DNA of 64,000 bases from Molanna angustata. Lineage: Eukaryota; Arthropoda; Insecta; Trichoptera; Molannidae. The position numbers and the translations under genes were made by a program. Positions 1-14,016 of the stretch are shown one piece after another (position 1 is the first letter of the stretch; every line of letters starts with the position of its first letter). Under the pieces are notes generated by a model, which was given only the letters and a program-made list of their open reading frames with translations, did not search any database and was not told the origin of the DNA. The stretch lies in NCBI GenBank assembly GCA_963576475.1, contig OY754984.1, forward strand, positions 21,849,215 through 21,913,214. Direction: 5' to 3'.

Positions 1-1655
1 TCGTTACACACGAATATTGTTTTTCTGTCGCGCGGTACTACTTGATATGTGCGCGAGTGAGACGCGGTCAGTCTAAATGGCATTTGTTTTGTTTGAATAT
101 TTTAATGTTTTGTCTTTAGCAGCGGCCCCCATGTTTTTGGCAATGGAATTCGTCTTCCTTTTTTTGGCGAAACCCTAACTTGACAGTTGAAACGTAAATG
201 GACAAAAATGTTATATTTAAGACGCACGAAACCAATTAAATATTTTTCACAGTTTTATCTATAACGGCACTAAAATTAAAAGAGCTCCAGGGGGGCAAGT
301 TTGGTAACGGCGAAATCGAAACTTGATTACCCATATCATGGATATAATAATTATCATATGGAGTTCTATAATATCTTAGGATACCGTTCGGCCAGACTTG
401 CCCTCCAGGGTTACACGGAATGCCTTTTATGAACAGACTTTTTTTTAATATTGTTAAGTAACATACATAATGCAAACAATAGTTATAAGAAAAAATACAA
501 TTCAAAATAAAGACATATTTTTTTGTATAAACCACCTCATTAGGCTGAGTCTGTTCCGAGGAGACATAAAAATTATTTGCATCACAGAGTAAACATTTTG
601 GATTTTTTTTCCGTATACATTAAGAATACCTAGTTATTTTTTTTAGTTGAGCACCAAAAATACTTAGCACTAAAAATTTGTCAATTTAATTTTACATAAT
701 ATATAAAATACAGTAGATGTGATCACTGGTTACAGATTAGCCGCATTATTTAATCCAAAATGTAAAACCCGTTTCAAAACAATCAAATTCTAATTGTTTT
801 AATTGAATATTGGAATTAACAAAAAAAAAATATATAAAATAAAAAATTAAGCTATGCTACTTGATCATGTTTCCGCAGTATATTATGCCCTTCTTTTTAA
901 TGCATGTTTCTATTTTTATCTTAGTTTCATGAACTGTATGTCCTTTATTTATTTTTTTATCGTAGTATTTTTATTTTTATAATATTAGGCAACCCACCCT
1001 TAGAAGAGTGATTTGTGCCAAATGAAAGAAAAAATATAAAATATATTATTGAATATTGCGACTTCAGATTAATACTATTGATTAAGATAAATTTATTGTA
1101 GCTAAATAGTAGTTATGTCTTTGTCCGAATGTCTTTGGAGTCATGAGTCGTTGCAGCTATATGTCGTCTCGTAATTGTGTTGCGATGTAATATGATTAAT
1201 TTTGTCTATATGAAAATGCATAGCATGGTTATCATAAATTAAGAGACAAACTTCACTGACCAATTGCCATGACCAAAATGGTCTTGTGTTTTTCCACCAC
1301 TAGTTGGCCCTATAAATCCGCCTGTTGATATACTCGATGTGGCCTAGTACGTACTTGCAGTCTGCGATGCACTTCATAATATCGGTAACAATTTTACGAC
1401 CGGGGGGCCCCCATTCGGGACGGGAAGTGGGTTACGCCAATGTGTCAATACGGAAATATTTCAACAAACACATTTTATATTCACCTGTTGAAAAAAATGT
1501 ATATGGGGTTGAATTTCAAAAAAAAAAAAAACATTAAAATTTGGAATAATTTATACTATATTTCTTAGAAACAGCCGATTTATTTTCAGAAAGCGAAACA
1601 AAAAGGATCAATTCAACAGTAAATTAAGATGAATATTTTTTTATTATTTTGCTGT
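1..1655. other. AT-rich stretch without a recognisable gene
   Basis: I see no supported gene. Reading frames are short, lack family motifs and are broken by A/T runs. A loose inverted motif (CCAGGGGGGCAAGT near 288, ACTTGCCCTCCAGGG near 397) is too imperfect to call an element. Confidence 0.5.
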
Positions 1656-1945
1656 GGGGCACCAGCTTGGAATAGTGCTTCCACTCATTTCTATCATCAT
1701 CGTTTTTGAGTGTCCCATAAGAGTCGGGTAATCGAAAATACAACAGGCAACAATAACATCTCACATAGTTCAGCAATGGGGTTCATCGCCCATTTTGAAT
1801 GTAGTACAATTGTGCCTGTTTAGGTGAGGCGAGACTGGTGTGTGGGTATACACGCATGGGAATGCATAACCATACACCTGTAGCTGGTAACCCCACATTG
1901 TGGGATATGCCGTGATGGTATGAATGAATGAATACTTTTTAATAT
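1656..1945 (+). repeat. Dispersed repeat family C, copy 1
   Basis: About 290 bp running from GGGGCACCAGCTTGGAATAG to a TGATGGTATGAATGAATGAA tail. The same sequence recurs inverted at 46670-46970 and forward at 63829-64000, with a tail-only scrap at 9195-9262. Uniform length, a fixed 3' tail and scattered positions suggest a SINE or the 3' end of a LINE. I see no reading frame and cannot name the family. Confidence 0.75.
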
Positions 1946-2164
1946 TTTTTGTTCAAACTGCGAGTTGAAACTGGAAAATAACCACTTCTTCACAAATAAC
2001 AGCTTCAATTTTTAGTTTTATTAAAGAAAAATTTGAAAATTATCACAACATTAAACAATGTAACAAAATAAATTTATCACTTTCGGTGATTATTTTTCTT
2101 TTGTTAAAACTTAAAACACTTAAAAAAAATTAGAGGCCACTTATTACCAATCAAACGACGCGAA

Positions 2165-2335
2165 ATCTCAACCAGCAGATGACAGGTCGTAAGCCCTGTA
2201 GGTGCCTTGATTTCCCGGTTCTCCTACAGTAAATATTCCAACTTCGTCTGTATTGAGATAATTAAAAATCTGTTAAAAAATATCTTTGACTCCCGATAGG
2301 AAAAAAAAATCCAATGTTTGCGCATGGATGATAAA
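2165..2335 (+). repeat. Dispersed repeat family D, copy 1
   Basis: It carries the block CCAGC.GATGACAGGTCGTAA, then CCCTGTAGGTGCCTTGA, then CCAACTTCGTCT.TATTGAGAT, then TGACTCCCGATAGG. The block recurs at 8930-9065 and 56728-56835 and inverted at 45020-45190 and 45310-45445; 7850-8110 holds a related part. This is a non-coding multicopy element of unknown class. Confidence 0.7.
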
Positions 2336-2514
2336 AAAAGGTAGCTTTATTTTTAACACAATGTGTATTTCCATATTATCAAATTTAACGTATGAACAAT
2401 GAATAGATAATATAAAATTTTATTTTATTACATCCATGATATGAAAAAGTTGTAGTTTTCGTTTTAGTGTTTATACTCCTTATTTTATTTCACGAACAAC
2501 TTCATGAAAAAAAC

Positions 2515-4452
<1,938 letters not shown>

Positions 4453-4900
4453 CCATTTTGTCAAGTTTCAGTTTCTGAATACACTAAAACGAAAAGACCA
4501 TTTTGTCGACTAGGTTTCTGAATGCACAAAAACTAAAAGATAATTTTCTCGACCGAGTTTCTACAAACACGAAAATACTATTTTGTCGGCTCATTTTCTG
4601 AATGTAAAAACATGAAAATACTATTTGTTGACTCAGTTTCTGAACGTACAAATACGAAAATACAATTTTGACGAAACAGTTTCTGAATGAAAAAAGACAA
4701 AAATAATATTTGTTGACAGTTTCTGAACATACAGACACGAAAATACTATTTTGTCGACACAGTTTCTGAATGTGAAAACACGAAAATACTATTTGTTGAC
4801 AGTTTCTGAACGTACAAACACGAAAATACTATTTTGTCGACTCAGTTTCTGAACGTGCAAACACGTAAATACTGTTTTGTCAACAAAGTTTATGAATGTA
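4453..4900. repeat. Minisatellite, ~45-bp units, about ten degenerate copies
   Basis: Each unit follows the pattern TTTTGTCGAC.CAGTTTCTGAA, then ACAAACACGAAAATACTA. Copies differ by small indels (TTTTGTCGAC versus TTTGTTGAC) and decay toward both ends. Open frames over the array on either strand are by-products of the repeat. Confidence 0.9.
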
Positions 4901-5395
4901 CACAGCATAGTATTTTTTCGGAAGGAAAGGTCAGATTCTGATTTCGCTAACCAGTACTTTCCGTATCTTTTGTTTGAGGTTTATGAGCTTTCGGAGATCT
5001 TGCAAAACATGAGGTTTTCCATAATTTATCCATCCCAAGCCGTCTCTATGTTTATATTTTGCAAGATGATTTTTTGTGTTTTGTTTTATGACATAGAAAA
5101 ATGTGGCGGTCGGCGCCTACTCCGCGAGTGACAAGGCGTGATGGTACGTATGTATGTATTGAGGTTTTCCCTGAAGCCGGCCCCGTTGCTTGTAGAGGTG
5201 GCGAGGAGTTGAAACCCCGTGTTGGGGTGGCGCCGGACCGTAAGAGAAATTGCCCCCACCGTCCGCGAAAGCATAAAAGATGGACACGGCATTGAGTGAA
5301 ATATCGTCCGGGATTCTGTGTATCCCTCACCTCACCACACCTCACCTCTCACCGTTAGTCCAGAATGTCGGACGTGGGATTTGGATGGAAGAACG
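4901..5395. other. Non-coding stretch with a GC-richer core (5100-5300)
   Basis: A patch at about 5150-5300 is more GC-rich than its surroundings and open on both strands, but shows no domain motif. It may be a fragment of an unrecognised repeat. Confidence 0.35.
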
Positions 5396-5895
5396 TGGGA
5401 AAATCTTGATGCCGATTTGCCATCAATCATACAATAAATAATAATGATAATATTACCTTTATGCCGATATGCCATCAAACAAACCATATTTTTTTTTAAA
5501 TCCTAACAATTATGGTGAAACAACACTACATAATGTGACAAAACATAAAATATATAAGGATACCACATAGGCAATTATAAAAATATCTAAATGCCGATTG
5601 AACATCAATCATACAATAAATAATAACAATAATAATTAAAATATCTTGATGCCGATTTGCCATCAATCACACAATAAATAAGAATTACAAACATATCTTA
5701 ATGCGATTTGCCAACAATCACAAGGATTAATAATTAAAATATCTTAATGCCGACTCGCCACCAATCATACAATAAATAATAATAATAATTAAAGTATCTT
5801 GATGCCGATTTGCCATCAATCATACAGTAAAAAATAATTACAAAAATATCTTAATGCGATTTTCCAACAATCACATAATAATTGACAAAAATACT
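5396..5895. repeat. Minisatellite, ~55-60-bp units, about eight copies
   Basis: The repeated unit reads ATCTTGATGCCGATTTGCC, then ATCAATCATACAATAAATAA with a variable AT-rich spacer. Copies begin near 5400, 5460, 5585, 5640, 5696, 5740, 5795 and 5848. One internal segment (about 5495-5580) is unrelated. Confidence 0.88.
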
Positions 5896-6228
5896 AAAAA
5901 TAAATTAAAATTTGCCATGAAATAAATTTTATCAAAACAAATAATCATCTCCACATTAACACAATTTCTTTCAACTGACTAGTGTTTTGATCCAAGAGAT
6001 GTAAAAATTTGATGGAAATATGTTTCTAGTTTCTTCTTACTAAATTATTATTCTCATCAAATTGTACATACATACCTACATACCAACACGCCATGTCCCC
6101 CACGGGGCAGGCAAAGAGTCATCGAAGTTAATTACAATTATGTAAGTCTATAATTATACTGAAAAGACTAAGAATTATACTGAAAATCGGCTGCTGTGGA
6201 CTTGTCCTACTGCTTTTTTAGATAGATT

Positions 6229-7800
6229 TAGGATTTCTTTTATTAACTTAACCTAATGCATTAATGCAACGTTAAATCGTATTTTTCCAGTTATTTTGAT
6301 CTTCTTTCATTTATAAAAAAATATAATGCTCTATACCTTAAAGTTTTTTAGAAATTTACATAAGGTAAATGTCAAAAATCGGGGTATGCTTATTATTTTC
6401 CTACAAGAATATATACAGAACATAATTAAAAAGTTAAGGTATATTTTTCTTATTAATATCCAAACTAACTAGGTTATTTTTTTTCAAAATGATTCGTTTT
6501 GTAGTAATGATGCAAATTCAAATTGAAAAAATAGGTACGTTGGCAGCAGTCAATTAAAAATAACTGATTCTGTTTTATCAACCTCACCAGACGTGCAGTA
6601 CAAAGGCTATTAAAATAAGCGAATAATATAAAAAATCCAGGGGTCAAATGATATTGGAAGACATATATGAGCATATGGGAAGAGGAATGAGAGAGAGTAT
6701 TATTAGAACATTAAATGCATTCGGTGGATGCAATAATATTCCTAGAAGATAATATATCGGCTGGAGGCTGTCTGGAAATGCGAAGACCTCTCATTATTTT
6801 ATTCAAGACTCCGCACAGTAGGGAGCACTAGCTGACCCCCGGTTAAATACCGACCGGTCCTGGACATCGGCCAAGATTTCAAATTTACCACCACAACGCG
6901 GTGTGGACTCCGGGTATATAACGAGCGGATTGCGACACTGCTTTGCAAATAAACCAAGAAAAAAAGTTTCGACAGAAAAGAAGAGGTAATACAATAATTG
7001 TGAAAAATTGATTTGAGTACTTTTTGGGAAATGAAACAGTCTTTAATAAATAATCATAAAACTTAAGGGAGGGGACTGCTGCCAACGTAGGTACCTATTT
7101 TTCAATTTGATATACCATCATTATTTCTTATCAAATCGTTTTGAAAAAAATTATTTAGATAGTTTGGGTATTCGTAAAGAAAAATACATATTTACTTTTT
7201 GATAATGTTCTGTATAAATTCTTGTAGAAAAATAATGGCATACCCCGATTTTCAACGTTTATCTTATATTTTTAATAAAATATAAGACGTAGTTTAACAC
7301 ATTTTTATAAAATTAAAGAATACAAAAAATCTACAAAAATATTTTGTGACGTTGCATTAAACCTAAAAAACCAATTATTTTCCATTCAGCTCCATTGCGA
7401 AATAAAAGATTTTTTGGTTTATTAACTTAACCTGATGCATTTTTTTTTATTAAATGAATATGTCCTTGTTAAACAAGTACATATACATCTTCCTACGTTC
7501 CCTAAAATAAGCAAATAAATGCTTGTGCTATAGGTGAACGAAATCAGTCGAGGCAGGATTCGAACTCGCGACCACTGGATTACTAGCCCAGCGCGCTAAC
7601 CGCTCTGCCATCGACCCATCTAATATGCGACCCATCTATTAATGCAACGTTACATCGTATTTTTCCAGATATTTTGATCTTCTTTAATTTATAAAAAAAA
7701 TAAAATGCTCATAGTTTTTAGAAAATTAAAAGAAATGTCAAAAATCGGGGTATGCTTATTATTTTCCTACAATAAGTTTCAAGTTTCTCTATTATTTATT
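6229..7800. repeat. Inverted-plus-direct repeat cluster split by a SINE
   Basis: A ~320-bp arm (6229-6553; landmarks AACTTAACCTAATGCA, TCAAAAATCGGGGTATGC, ACGTTGGCAGCAG) is repeated inverted at about 7078-7400, then partly again in direct orientation at 7405-7438 plus 7634-7795. The third copy is split by a SINE. The 520-bp spacer (6554-7077) has no coding signal. The layout fits a foldback or long-TIR DNA element plus a fragment of another copy; I cannot name the family. Confidence 0.75.
7440..7627 (-). repeat. tRNA-derived SINE family A, copy 1
   Basis: Read on the minus strand, a tRNA-like head (GGGTCGATGGCAGAGCGG with an A-box, then GTTCGAATCC as B-box) is followed by a ~110-bp body and an A-rich tail. 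Sister copies lie at 53514-53700 (+), 50843-51018 (-) and 61561-61700 (+). The multicopy body and tail show that this is a SINE, not a tRNA gene. Confidence 0.88.
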
Positions 7801-7849
7801 TTACTTATATTTTTCATCTTATATTTAAAAAAAAATACATATACGCAAA

Positions 7850-8110
7850 ACCTCTGTCGGGAATCAATGATATTTTTAACAAATTTTTAACATCTCAATA
7901 GAGACGAAGTTACTAAATATAACTTATAGAAGAACTCCTGAACTAATATTTCTGGCGCCGTTCACGGGTGACATCTGTGCAAGAACACTGTCACCACGTG
8001 CATAAGGATTGTTGCTTTCATTTTTTACAAAAATTGCAACTTCTCAATAGATGGCGTTACAATAAAAGTTTCTTTGTTACTTCATAGATGACGATAGTTA
8101 AAACGTCTCA
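7850..8110 (-). repeat. Dispersed repeat related to family D
   Basis: It contains CTGTCGGGAATCAATGATAT and CATCTCAATAGAGACGAAGTT, then a block ending in GTTACTTCATAGATG. Similar blocks occur near 45130-45380 and 56170-56255. No coding potential is visible. Confidence 0.6.
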
Positions 8111-8929
8111 TTTTCAACGATCTGTTTTTCATTATTAAAATATATAACTTTCAAAATTGTATTTATTTTATTTTATTCTTGTTGACAAATTCACAGAATA
8201 TAAATTTCAATTGTATACATTATAATTCAAATATAAATATATTCCAATTAAGAATTTTTTCGTGAAATATTACATAGGTACATTATAATATATCAAGCTT
8301 GGTAAGAACAACAAAACAATATGAGCAACATAACAAAGCAAAAAGCAAAAAGGGGGTACAAAATATCAAGCAAAAATAACATGAGACAATGACTAAAAAA
8401 TAAAAAGAAGAACAACAAAATTGTTGAATAAACATTTTTTATTTATTTATTTGGATAAGTTACAAGCATAAAAAGAAAAAAAAAACATTGCAAACAAGCA
8501 AAATGAACGAGATTAAGTATTACATCGAAAGCTAAGCATTACATAAAGTTGGGATTAAGGAATGGATATGAGGATTTAGATGAACTTATTTGCACGCGGC
8601 CACAAGAATACACACACACGCTCGCATACACACACACACATAGAGAAAAAAGTCACAATTCAGAAAGATCAAAAAAGTTAGTTTTAAGTGATATTATGGC
8701 CAGAGCTGAGGATTTCCTTAATTTTATTAATATACGGTTTAGATTTTGTGTGAAACACATCAATGTTGTTAAACGTTTTATTGTAAGATGCTAGTGTCAT
8801 GTTTAATACAGAGTGTTTTGCATATGTCGTATTACATTTTTTAACATGAAAAGTGTTTGTAGAGCGGGTGGGCCGTGATGGCACGTGCAAGGAGATCGAT
8901 GGTAAGGGAAATCAATAAGAATGCATAAT
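8111..8929. other. AT-rich stretch with a possible LINE scrap on the minus strand (8684-8890)
   Basis: The minus-strand frame at 8684-8890 begins SRPTRSTNTFHVKKCNTTY, which loosely resembles the extreme C-terminal tail of Jockey/CR1-type ORF2 proteins. The similarity is weak and the rest of the stretch is featureless. Confidence 0.3.
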
Positions 8930-9065
8930 TGGTGAATAATGCGCAAGCGCATGACGTGATCACGTAAACCAGCCGATGACAGGTCGTAAACCCTGTAGGT
9001 GCCTTGAGTTCCTGGTTCTTCTATAATATTCCAACTTCGTCTCTATTGAGATGTTGAAAATTTCT
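8930..9065 (+). repeat. Dispersed repeat family D, copy 2
   Basis: It carries the CCAGCCGATGACAGGTCGTA, GTAGGTGCCTTGAGTTCC and CTTCGTCTCTATTGAGATGT landmarks, preceded by GCGCATGACGTGATCACGTA, which is also present in the copy near 56740. Confidence 0.75.
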
Positions 9066-9434
9066 CAAAATCATATTTTTTATATTGTTTGAACTATTTT
9101 ATTTTAATATTTTTTGATATGCACGTGTAATTTTTTTTCTTGTTAAACGAATTTTTATAAATGCTCACATCGTTGAACTTTATAATGCACCCGCACATAT
9201 CTGTTGTTGGTTACCTTACATTGTGGGATATACCGTGATGACATGAATGAATGAAGATTTTAACTCACACTTGTACTAAGTTATAATACGGTCGGAGTAC
9301 CTACTTCGAATTCATAAAAGAGTTCAACATCGTTTCTATCAACAAAACTTCCTTCTTATAAATCAGTTATAAATTCATTTAATCACAGTTTCAACTAAGA
9401 ACAGAATTTTACGAAACCAAAATTTTTTTTGTCA

Positions 9435-10350
9435 TTCAATAATGGAATATGGAATTATTGGATGGGGAAGTGCAACGCCAACAATAATAAAGAAAATAGA
9501 CATAGCCCAAAAAAATTTATAAAAGTTATACTTAAGGTACCTATTCGAACGAATACTGAAGAGATTTTTACTAAATTCAAAGTTCCAACAATTACAAAAA
9601 TATATGCAAAAAATCTGCTAATATACAAGCTAAAATGAGAAGATCAATATACTAGCTCACAACAATATAAACACACTAGATTAAGTACAACAAATACCTT
9701 AAATATACCATATATTAAAACAACTTTTGGACAACGTAGTGTACGATATTTTTCAACAAAACTTTTCAATAGTTTACCAACAAATATTAAAAACATCAGT
9801 AATGCAAAAGAATTTAAAAAACTATCACTAAGATGGGTTTATGAAATAGATGAAAAAATCCTTAAGGATATAATTCTTCCAAATAAAATGTAAATGCACT
9901 ATTACAAACAACAGAATAGACAATTGAAAAAAAGTGAAACAAATAATTTATTTCCACAATTTTTGGTTGTGTGTGCATGACTCAATATGAAATATTGTAT
10001 TTAGAAGGAAAGATGCATACGTTTGAATGCGTAGCGTATGTATGTACATGTACTTATATAATATGTAAATGTATCTATAAATAAACAACGTAATAGACAA
10101 TAACATAAAACTAGCTCACCTTAGCACAGGCTATGCCTAGTGAGGGGGCTAGTAACAAAGATACAAACAAAAAGATATGGCTTAAACTATGTAAGCACCA
10201 GTGAAGTGGTAAATTGATATTTATTGAAATGAGATAACTTATATTTACATTGTATGTTAACTATGTATGAATAAGCTTATATTATCTTAAGATATTTTGT
10301 ATCTCATATAAACTGTATATTTTTGGATAGAAATAAATAAAAAAAAAAAA
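9435..10350 (+). mobile_element. Decayed non-LTR retrotransposon: ORF2 C-terminus, 3' UTR and poly(A)
   Basis: Across several frameshifts and one stop (about 9436-9892) the plus strand reads as the end of a LINE ORF2. YGIIGWGSATPTIIKKID and FIKVILKVP are followed by TRLSTTNTLNIPYIKTTFGQ and KLFNSLPTNIKNI, the usual tail order of Jockey/CR1-type reverse transcriptases. The 3' UTR holds ACAGGCTATGCCTAGTGAG and ends at 10336-10350 in a poly(A) run after AATAAA. The 5' part is missing. The fragment is dead; the clade is not resolvable by eye. Confidence 0.85.
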
Positions 10351-10799
10351 AAGGTATTTTCAATAAATTCAAAATTAAAACACAAGTAGTATGACGCCTC
10401 AAGAAAATTTGGTAAAATAGTAGATGGTACACTTCAAAACACCAGAGAGAAAAAAAAAACTAATATAATTAACAGACTTACCACTTCGATGTGAAAATTT
10501 GTCAATTCTTCTTTCTAAGGAATTACATAGTACCTACTTGTACCTACTTACTGGTATTAATTCTTAAATAACAGCGAGACAAAGAAAATAGTTACGACTG
10601 CTATGAACAGACTGATTGCAGCAATGAGGAAAGTAAACATTGAATTGAAGGACCCAGAAAGAATAGCATTAGACGTATGTAATTTAAGTTTATTCTAAAA
10701 TATTTCTACGGATTCAGAAGGGATTATTAAGTTCGAACACAATAAAGAATATTAATCCATGGTTTTCATTAATATACATTGTATACCTACCTACTCTAA
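10351..10799. other. AT-rich stretch, no feature seen
   Basis: Nothing but short A/T runs and short frames. Confidence 0.4.
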
Positions 10800-11565
10800 T
10801 TCTGTCCGAGGAGGCAGACACGATGATTAATTGTGCCCATATATACGAGTTTATATGGAATTGTCTCATTCATGAAGTACGGAAAATAAAGAAAGTTAAT
10901 CCCGAAGAAAACCCGATTGTGTCCTATGAAATATCGTTCCGCAAAGTCCGATGCTGCCAAACGAAAAAACAAAAAACGACAAATAGTCTCGCGTCGAAAT
11001 GAAATCGGACCCGAAACCGAGCCCTGGGGAACTCCGTCCCAAAGATCAAAATCGCTCAGAAACGCACCGCGGAGTTTGGTTTCTTTCCGCTCCAAGAAAC
11101 GATCGCCACCGTCATATTGGACACGGAATGAAAAGAGCGCTCATTGCAAAGACAAACCGAAAACGGCCGGCCTTTAAACAGAAATAAACCAAACCAACGA
11201 AACCTACGGAGTTGAAGATACATGGAAATTCCAGATAAAGTAGGTCGCTTTTCGCTAAACGTCACTACGATATTGAAGGAAAAACCAACGTTCGGATGGG
11301 TTATTGCCGTCCCTGTCGCCACCAATTCCAACGAACACAGCGCGAGAGAGACGGGAGAGGTTTCGGTCTGATTCGTCGAAGGATCTGCCGTACGTGGATT
11401 TGGCAATAAATATAATAAGGGCCGGCAGAGGGCAGCTGTCAAATATTAATGCGGTTAAAAATGGCCGCCGGGCGGGAAATTTATCAACTATAAATAATGG
11501 AAACAAAAAGACGACGCTGAATCAAGCGGGCGGAGGGATCTTTGAAAATTTTGAACGATAAATTG
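10800..11565 (-). other. GC-richer block with a reverse-transcriptase-like motif on the minus strand
   Basis: This block is clearly less AT-rich than its flanks. On the minus strand (about 11095 down to 10990) a frame contains GVPQGSVSGPISF, close to the GxPQGSxLGP motif of LINE reverse transcriptases. The flanking residues do not give a convincing RT. Both strands are open for 80-130 codons in overlapping frames, as expected of GC-rich sequence. It may be a decayed retroelement or unique host sequence; I do not assign a gene. Confidence 0.3.
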
Positions 11566-13159
11566 GAGAAAAATGAAAAAAATGAAGAAAAAAATTTGAT
11601 ACATATAACGATGCTGTACAAATACTTTGAAACTTTTACTAACTGTACATATGTAGGTTTACAAAATATAATCATACTAAATGAGAAAATATATTGATTT
11701 GCAAATCAGAATTTAGTTTGGAACGGAATTCTCGTTTATAACTAATGAAAAAGTTTTCTCAGTGATTTTCATCGTCTGAATCTGTAGATTTTTTTTGGAA
11801 ATTTTATCTATTTTTGTATTGTTTCTGGGGCAACTAACAGGTCCTTTGTAAAATATTAATCAAACATGCACCTAATAACAAGTTGCTACATTTTGAAGAA
11901 TTTATTTATCCTCTCACAGATCCAGACTGAAAATATATGTAAAACTGTGTTTCTATTGAGAATCGAGCCCGATACCTTTGGCTCAGCAGTCGGATATCAA
12001 AACAACGGAGTCATGAAGGCCGACATAGTGAATATCGAAGAAAATAATTATATTTGTCCTTCCTTTCCTCACTGCTGCGATCAATCGGTTTAAAGGAGTC
12101 TAATTTTTCTATATTTTGCAGTTTTTCTGAAAAAACATACAATATTGTGCCAAATTATACCTAAGAATTCACATTGCATGGGTTGGTTGGAACTTGGAAC
12201 ACTGTGCTCTTTATCAATAAATCCGTCTTCGTGCACTTGATTCTACATCAATTGAATAAATATTAATAATTTTTCCAAGTTTCCAAGTATTGTGGTTTAT
12301 TGTTAGGTCGTGTCAATATTGTACCGTGATTATTCTTCAAAATCGCGGGTTTTGTGGGCCGCCCTAGAGGGTGAGGGTCAATATGACCCACCCGACGAAC
12401 AGCGGGTGTCGCCGAGCGCGGAGGAGTGGTGGTGTGGTGGCGGAGAGGACCGGAGTGACAATCCGACGTAATAAACTAGGATTGATGAAAAAGGACTAAG
12501 CCAACTAAGGCAAGGATATATTGTTCTATATCAAGGTCTCATATAGCGGAGATGCGATACCGTCTACACTCTATACAAAGTAGATACTTACTTACATATC
12601 TCCCAAACTGTATCAAATCCGGCAATGAATCGGACAAAAAAAACGAAATAAATTAATAACTATAAAAGGATTTCATTATTTTAAGTTTATAAAAAAATGC
12701 AACAATAAATTAGTAGTGCCTATTGATTCAAAGCAACACTATGCATCCGGAGACGGGATTGGAAAGAGGTGGGGGAGGAATTTTGGAAGGGAAAAGAGGA
12801 AGTAATGGTCCATCAATTTCACAAAAAGTGTGTTTATAGCTCTCTTTGAAAAACAGATATCGAAGGGGCATCTCTAACAGTATTGGGAGGCTGGTTCCAT
12901 AGATTATGCACAATTCATAATGGTGGTATAGTTGTCGCCAAATATCATGAGCCAATTCGCCGAGAAGGGGGGCGATATTCACGTATATCAACGAAGCAAA
13001 CAGACACACATTTATGGTCTGCGCACCCGGAAGCCTGGTTCAAGTAATATTTGGTGATATTTATACATAAGAGAATAATTATTGACGTAAATAAACAGTT
13101 TTTTTAATCATATATTTTAAGTACAAAGAAATCTAGTAAATATCCCTTAGGTAGTAGGT
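11566..13159. other. Stretch without a recognisable gene
   Basis: Frames at 11866-12093 and on the minus strand at 12728-13009 lack family motifs. A palindrome GGGTCAATATGACCC near 12378 resembles the subterminal palindromes of piggyBac-like elements but stands alone. Confidence 0.4.
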
Positions 13160-13429
13160 ACAAATAAAGCAGAAAAAAATTGGAACAACGACCTTAAGCA
13201 GAATATTACATGTATTCAAGATTGTCGCGATCTACAGGATATAAATAATTTAGTTAGTTATTGTAATAGTAATCAGTTATACATTAATGTAAATAAATGT
13301 GCTTATATTTCATTCACCCGTATATTACATAAACTCATGCACACATTCAATTGACAGTACAATCATGGATGTTAATGAAATAAATTAGAGATTTGGGAGT
13401 AATTCTTGTCAGCAAGTTAAATTTCGTTA
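13160..13429 (+). mobile_element. Decayed LINE reverse transcriptase, piece 1 of 3
   Basis: The plus strand reads DCRDLQDINNLVSY, then YINVNKCAYISFTR, and after a frameshift RDLGVILVSKLNFV. This is the segment after the YxDD motif of Jockey/CR1-type RTs (LNxxKC, then DLGVxLxxKLxF). Stops and frameshifts show it is dead. The protein resumes at 13639 after a MITE and again at 34717 after the BEL element. Confidence 0.85.
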
Positions 13430-13638
13430 GGCGACAGTTACACGTAAAGTATTAACTGTGATCCATCAATATAATATTTATTGATGGACGTCAGTATTTA
13501 TTGATGGATTAATAAATTAATAATAAAATCCATAAATAAATATTGACATCCATCAATACACTAGACTACACGTTCAGTAAATACCACATCAGTATTTATT
13601 GACGGGTCACAGTAAATACTTTACGTGTAACTGTCGCC
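13430..13638. mobile_element. 209-bp MITE inside the LINE
   Basis: The ends are near-perfect inverted repeats: left GGCGACAGTTACACGTAA and right TTACGTGTAACTGTCGCC, continuing a few bases inward. The interior consists of further inverted copies of ATTTATTGATGG. No frame is present. It splits the LINE between KLNFV and HINNI. I could not define a clean target duplication, so the superfamily is open. Confidence 0.85.
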
Positions 13639-13734
13639 GTCATATAAATAATATCACTGCGAAATCATATAAAATGTTACGATTCATGATTCGCGCATAA
13701 AAACCATTTGGAGACGAATATGTTCTATGTATTA
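13639..13734 (+). mobile_element. Decayed LINE reverse transcriptase, piece 2 of 3
   Basis: The frame reads HINNITAKSYKMLRFMIRA, a stop, then KPFGDEYVL: the standard downstream part of the same RT. It is cut at 13734 by the BEL insertion; the last five bases (TATTA) are its left target duplication. Confidence 0.85.
13730..13734. repeat. Left target-site duplication of the BEL element (TATTA)
   Basis: The same five bases, TATTA, follow the 3' LTR at 34712-34716. Five-base duplications are normal for BEL/Pao integration. Confidence 0.95.
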
Positions 13735-13990
13735 TGTAGAAGCATATTTCCTTTAAATCCCTTCCATGCCATTGTCCCCTCACCGATGTATGAGAATTGT
13801 CACTTGTCAAAATAATTTTGGGTGACAATAAGTGTCAAGTGAAATTAACCAGTACAAGTTTGAAGACCACTGCGTGTGGATGTGTGCACAAAAAAAAAAT
13901 AATCAGTGAACCAAAGAAGCATCGGTGAGATAGTTTAAAAATACAGTCCACTACCTACCATCTAATACCCATCACCTGATGTTTTCTACA
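13735..13990 (+). repeat. BEL 5' LTR, 256 bp
   Basis: It starts TGTAGAAGCATATTTCC and ends GATGTTTTCTACA. It is the intact reference for the 3' LTR, which has the same ends and internal blocks but is interrupted after TATGAGAAT. It should hold promoter and polyadenylation signals; I cannot place them with confidence. Confidence 0.95.
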
Positions 13991-13998
13991 TAATATTT

Positions 13999-14016
13999 TG
14001 GCCCTTCTAACCGAAT
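13999..14016 (+). promoter_or_regulatory. Candidate primer-binding site of the BEL element
   Basis: TGGCCCTTCTAACCGAAT starts eight bases after the 5' LTR, and its initial TGG would pair with a tRNA CCA end. I could not match it to a particular tRNA, so this rests on position only. Confidence 0.35.

Noticed and set aside
1280..1322. Walker-A-like residues (GPTSGGKT) on the minus strand
   Set aside because: Only about 20 codons before a stop in frame, with no further NTPase motif; likely chance.
7540..7625. tRNA gene
   Set aside because: The A- and B-boxes belong to a SINE with a shared body and tail in four copies, so it is not called as a functional tRNA. The same applies to 53520-53590 and 61565-61640.
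12728..13009. 93-codon minus-strand frame
   Set aside because: No family motif, proline-rich end from a purine run, and adjacent to LINE remains; unsupported as a gene.
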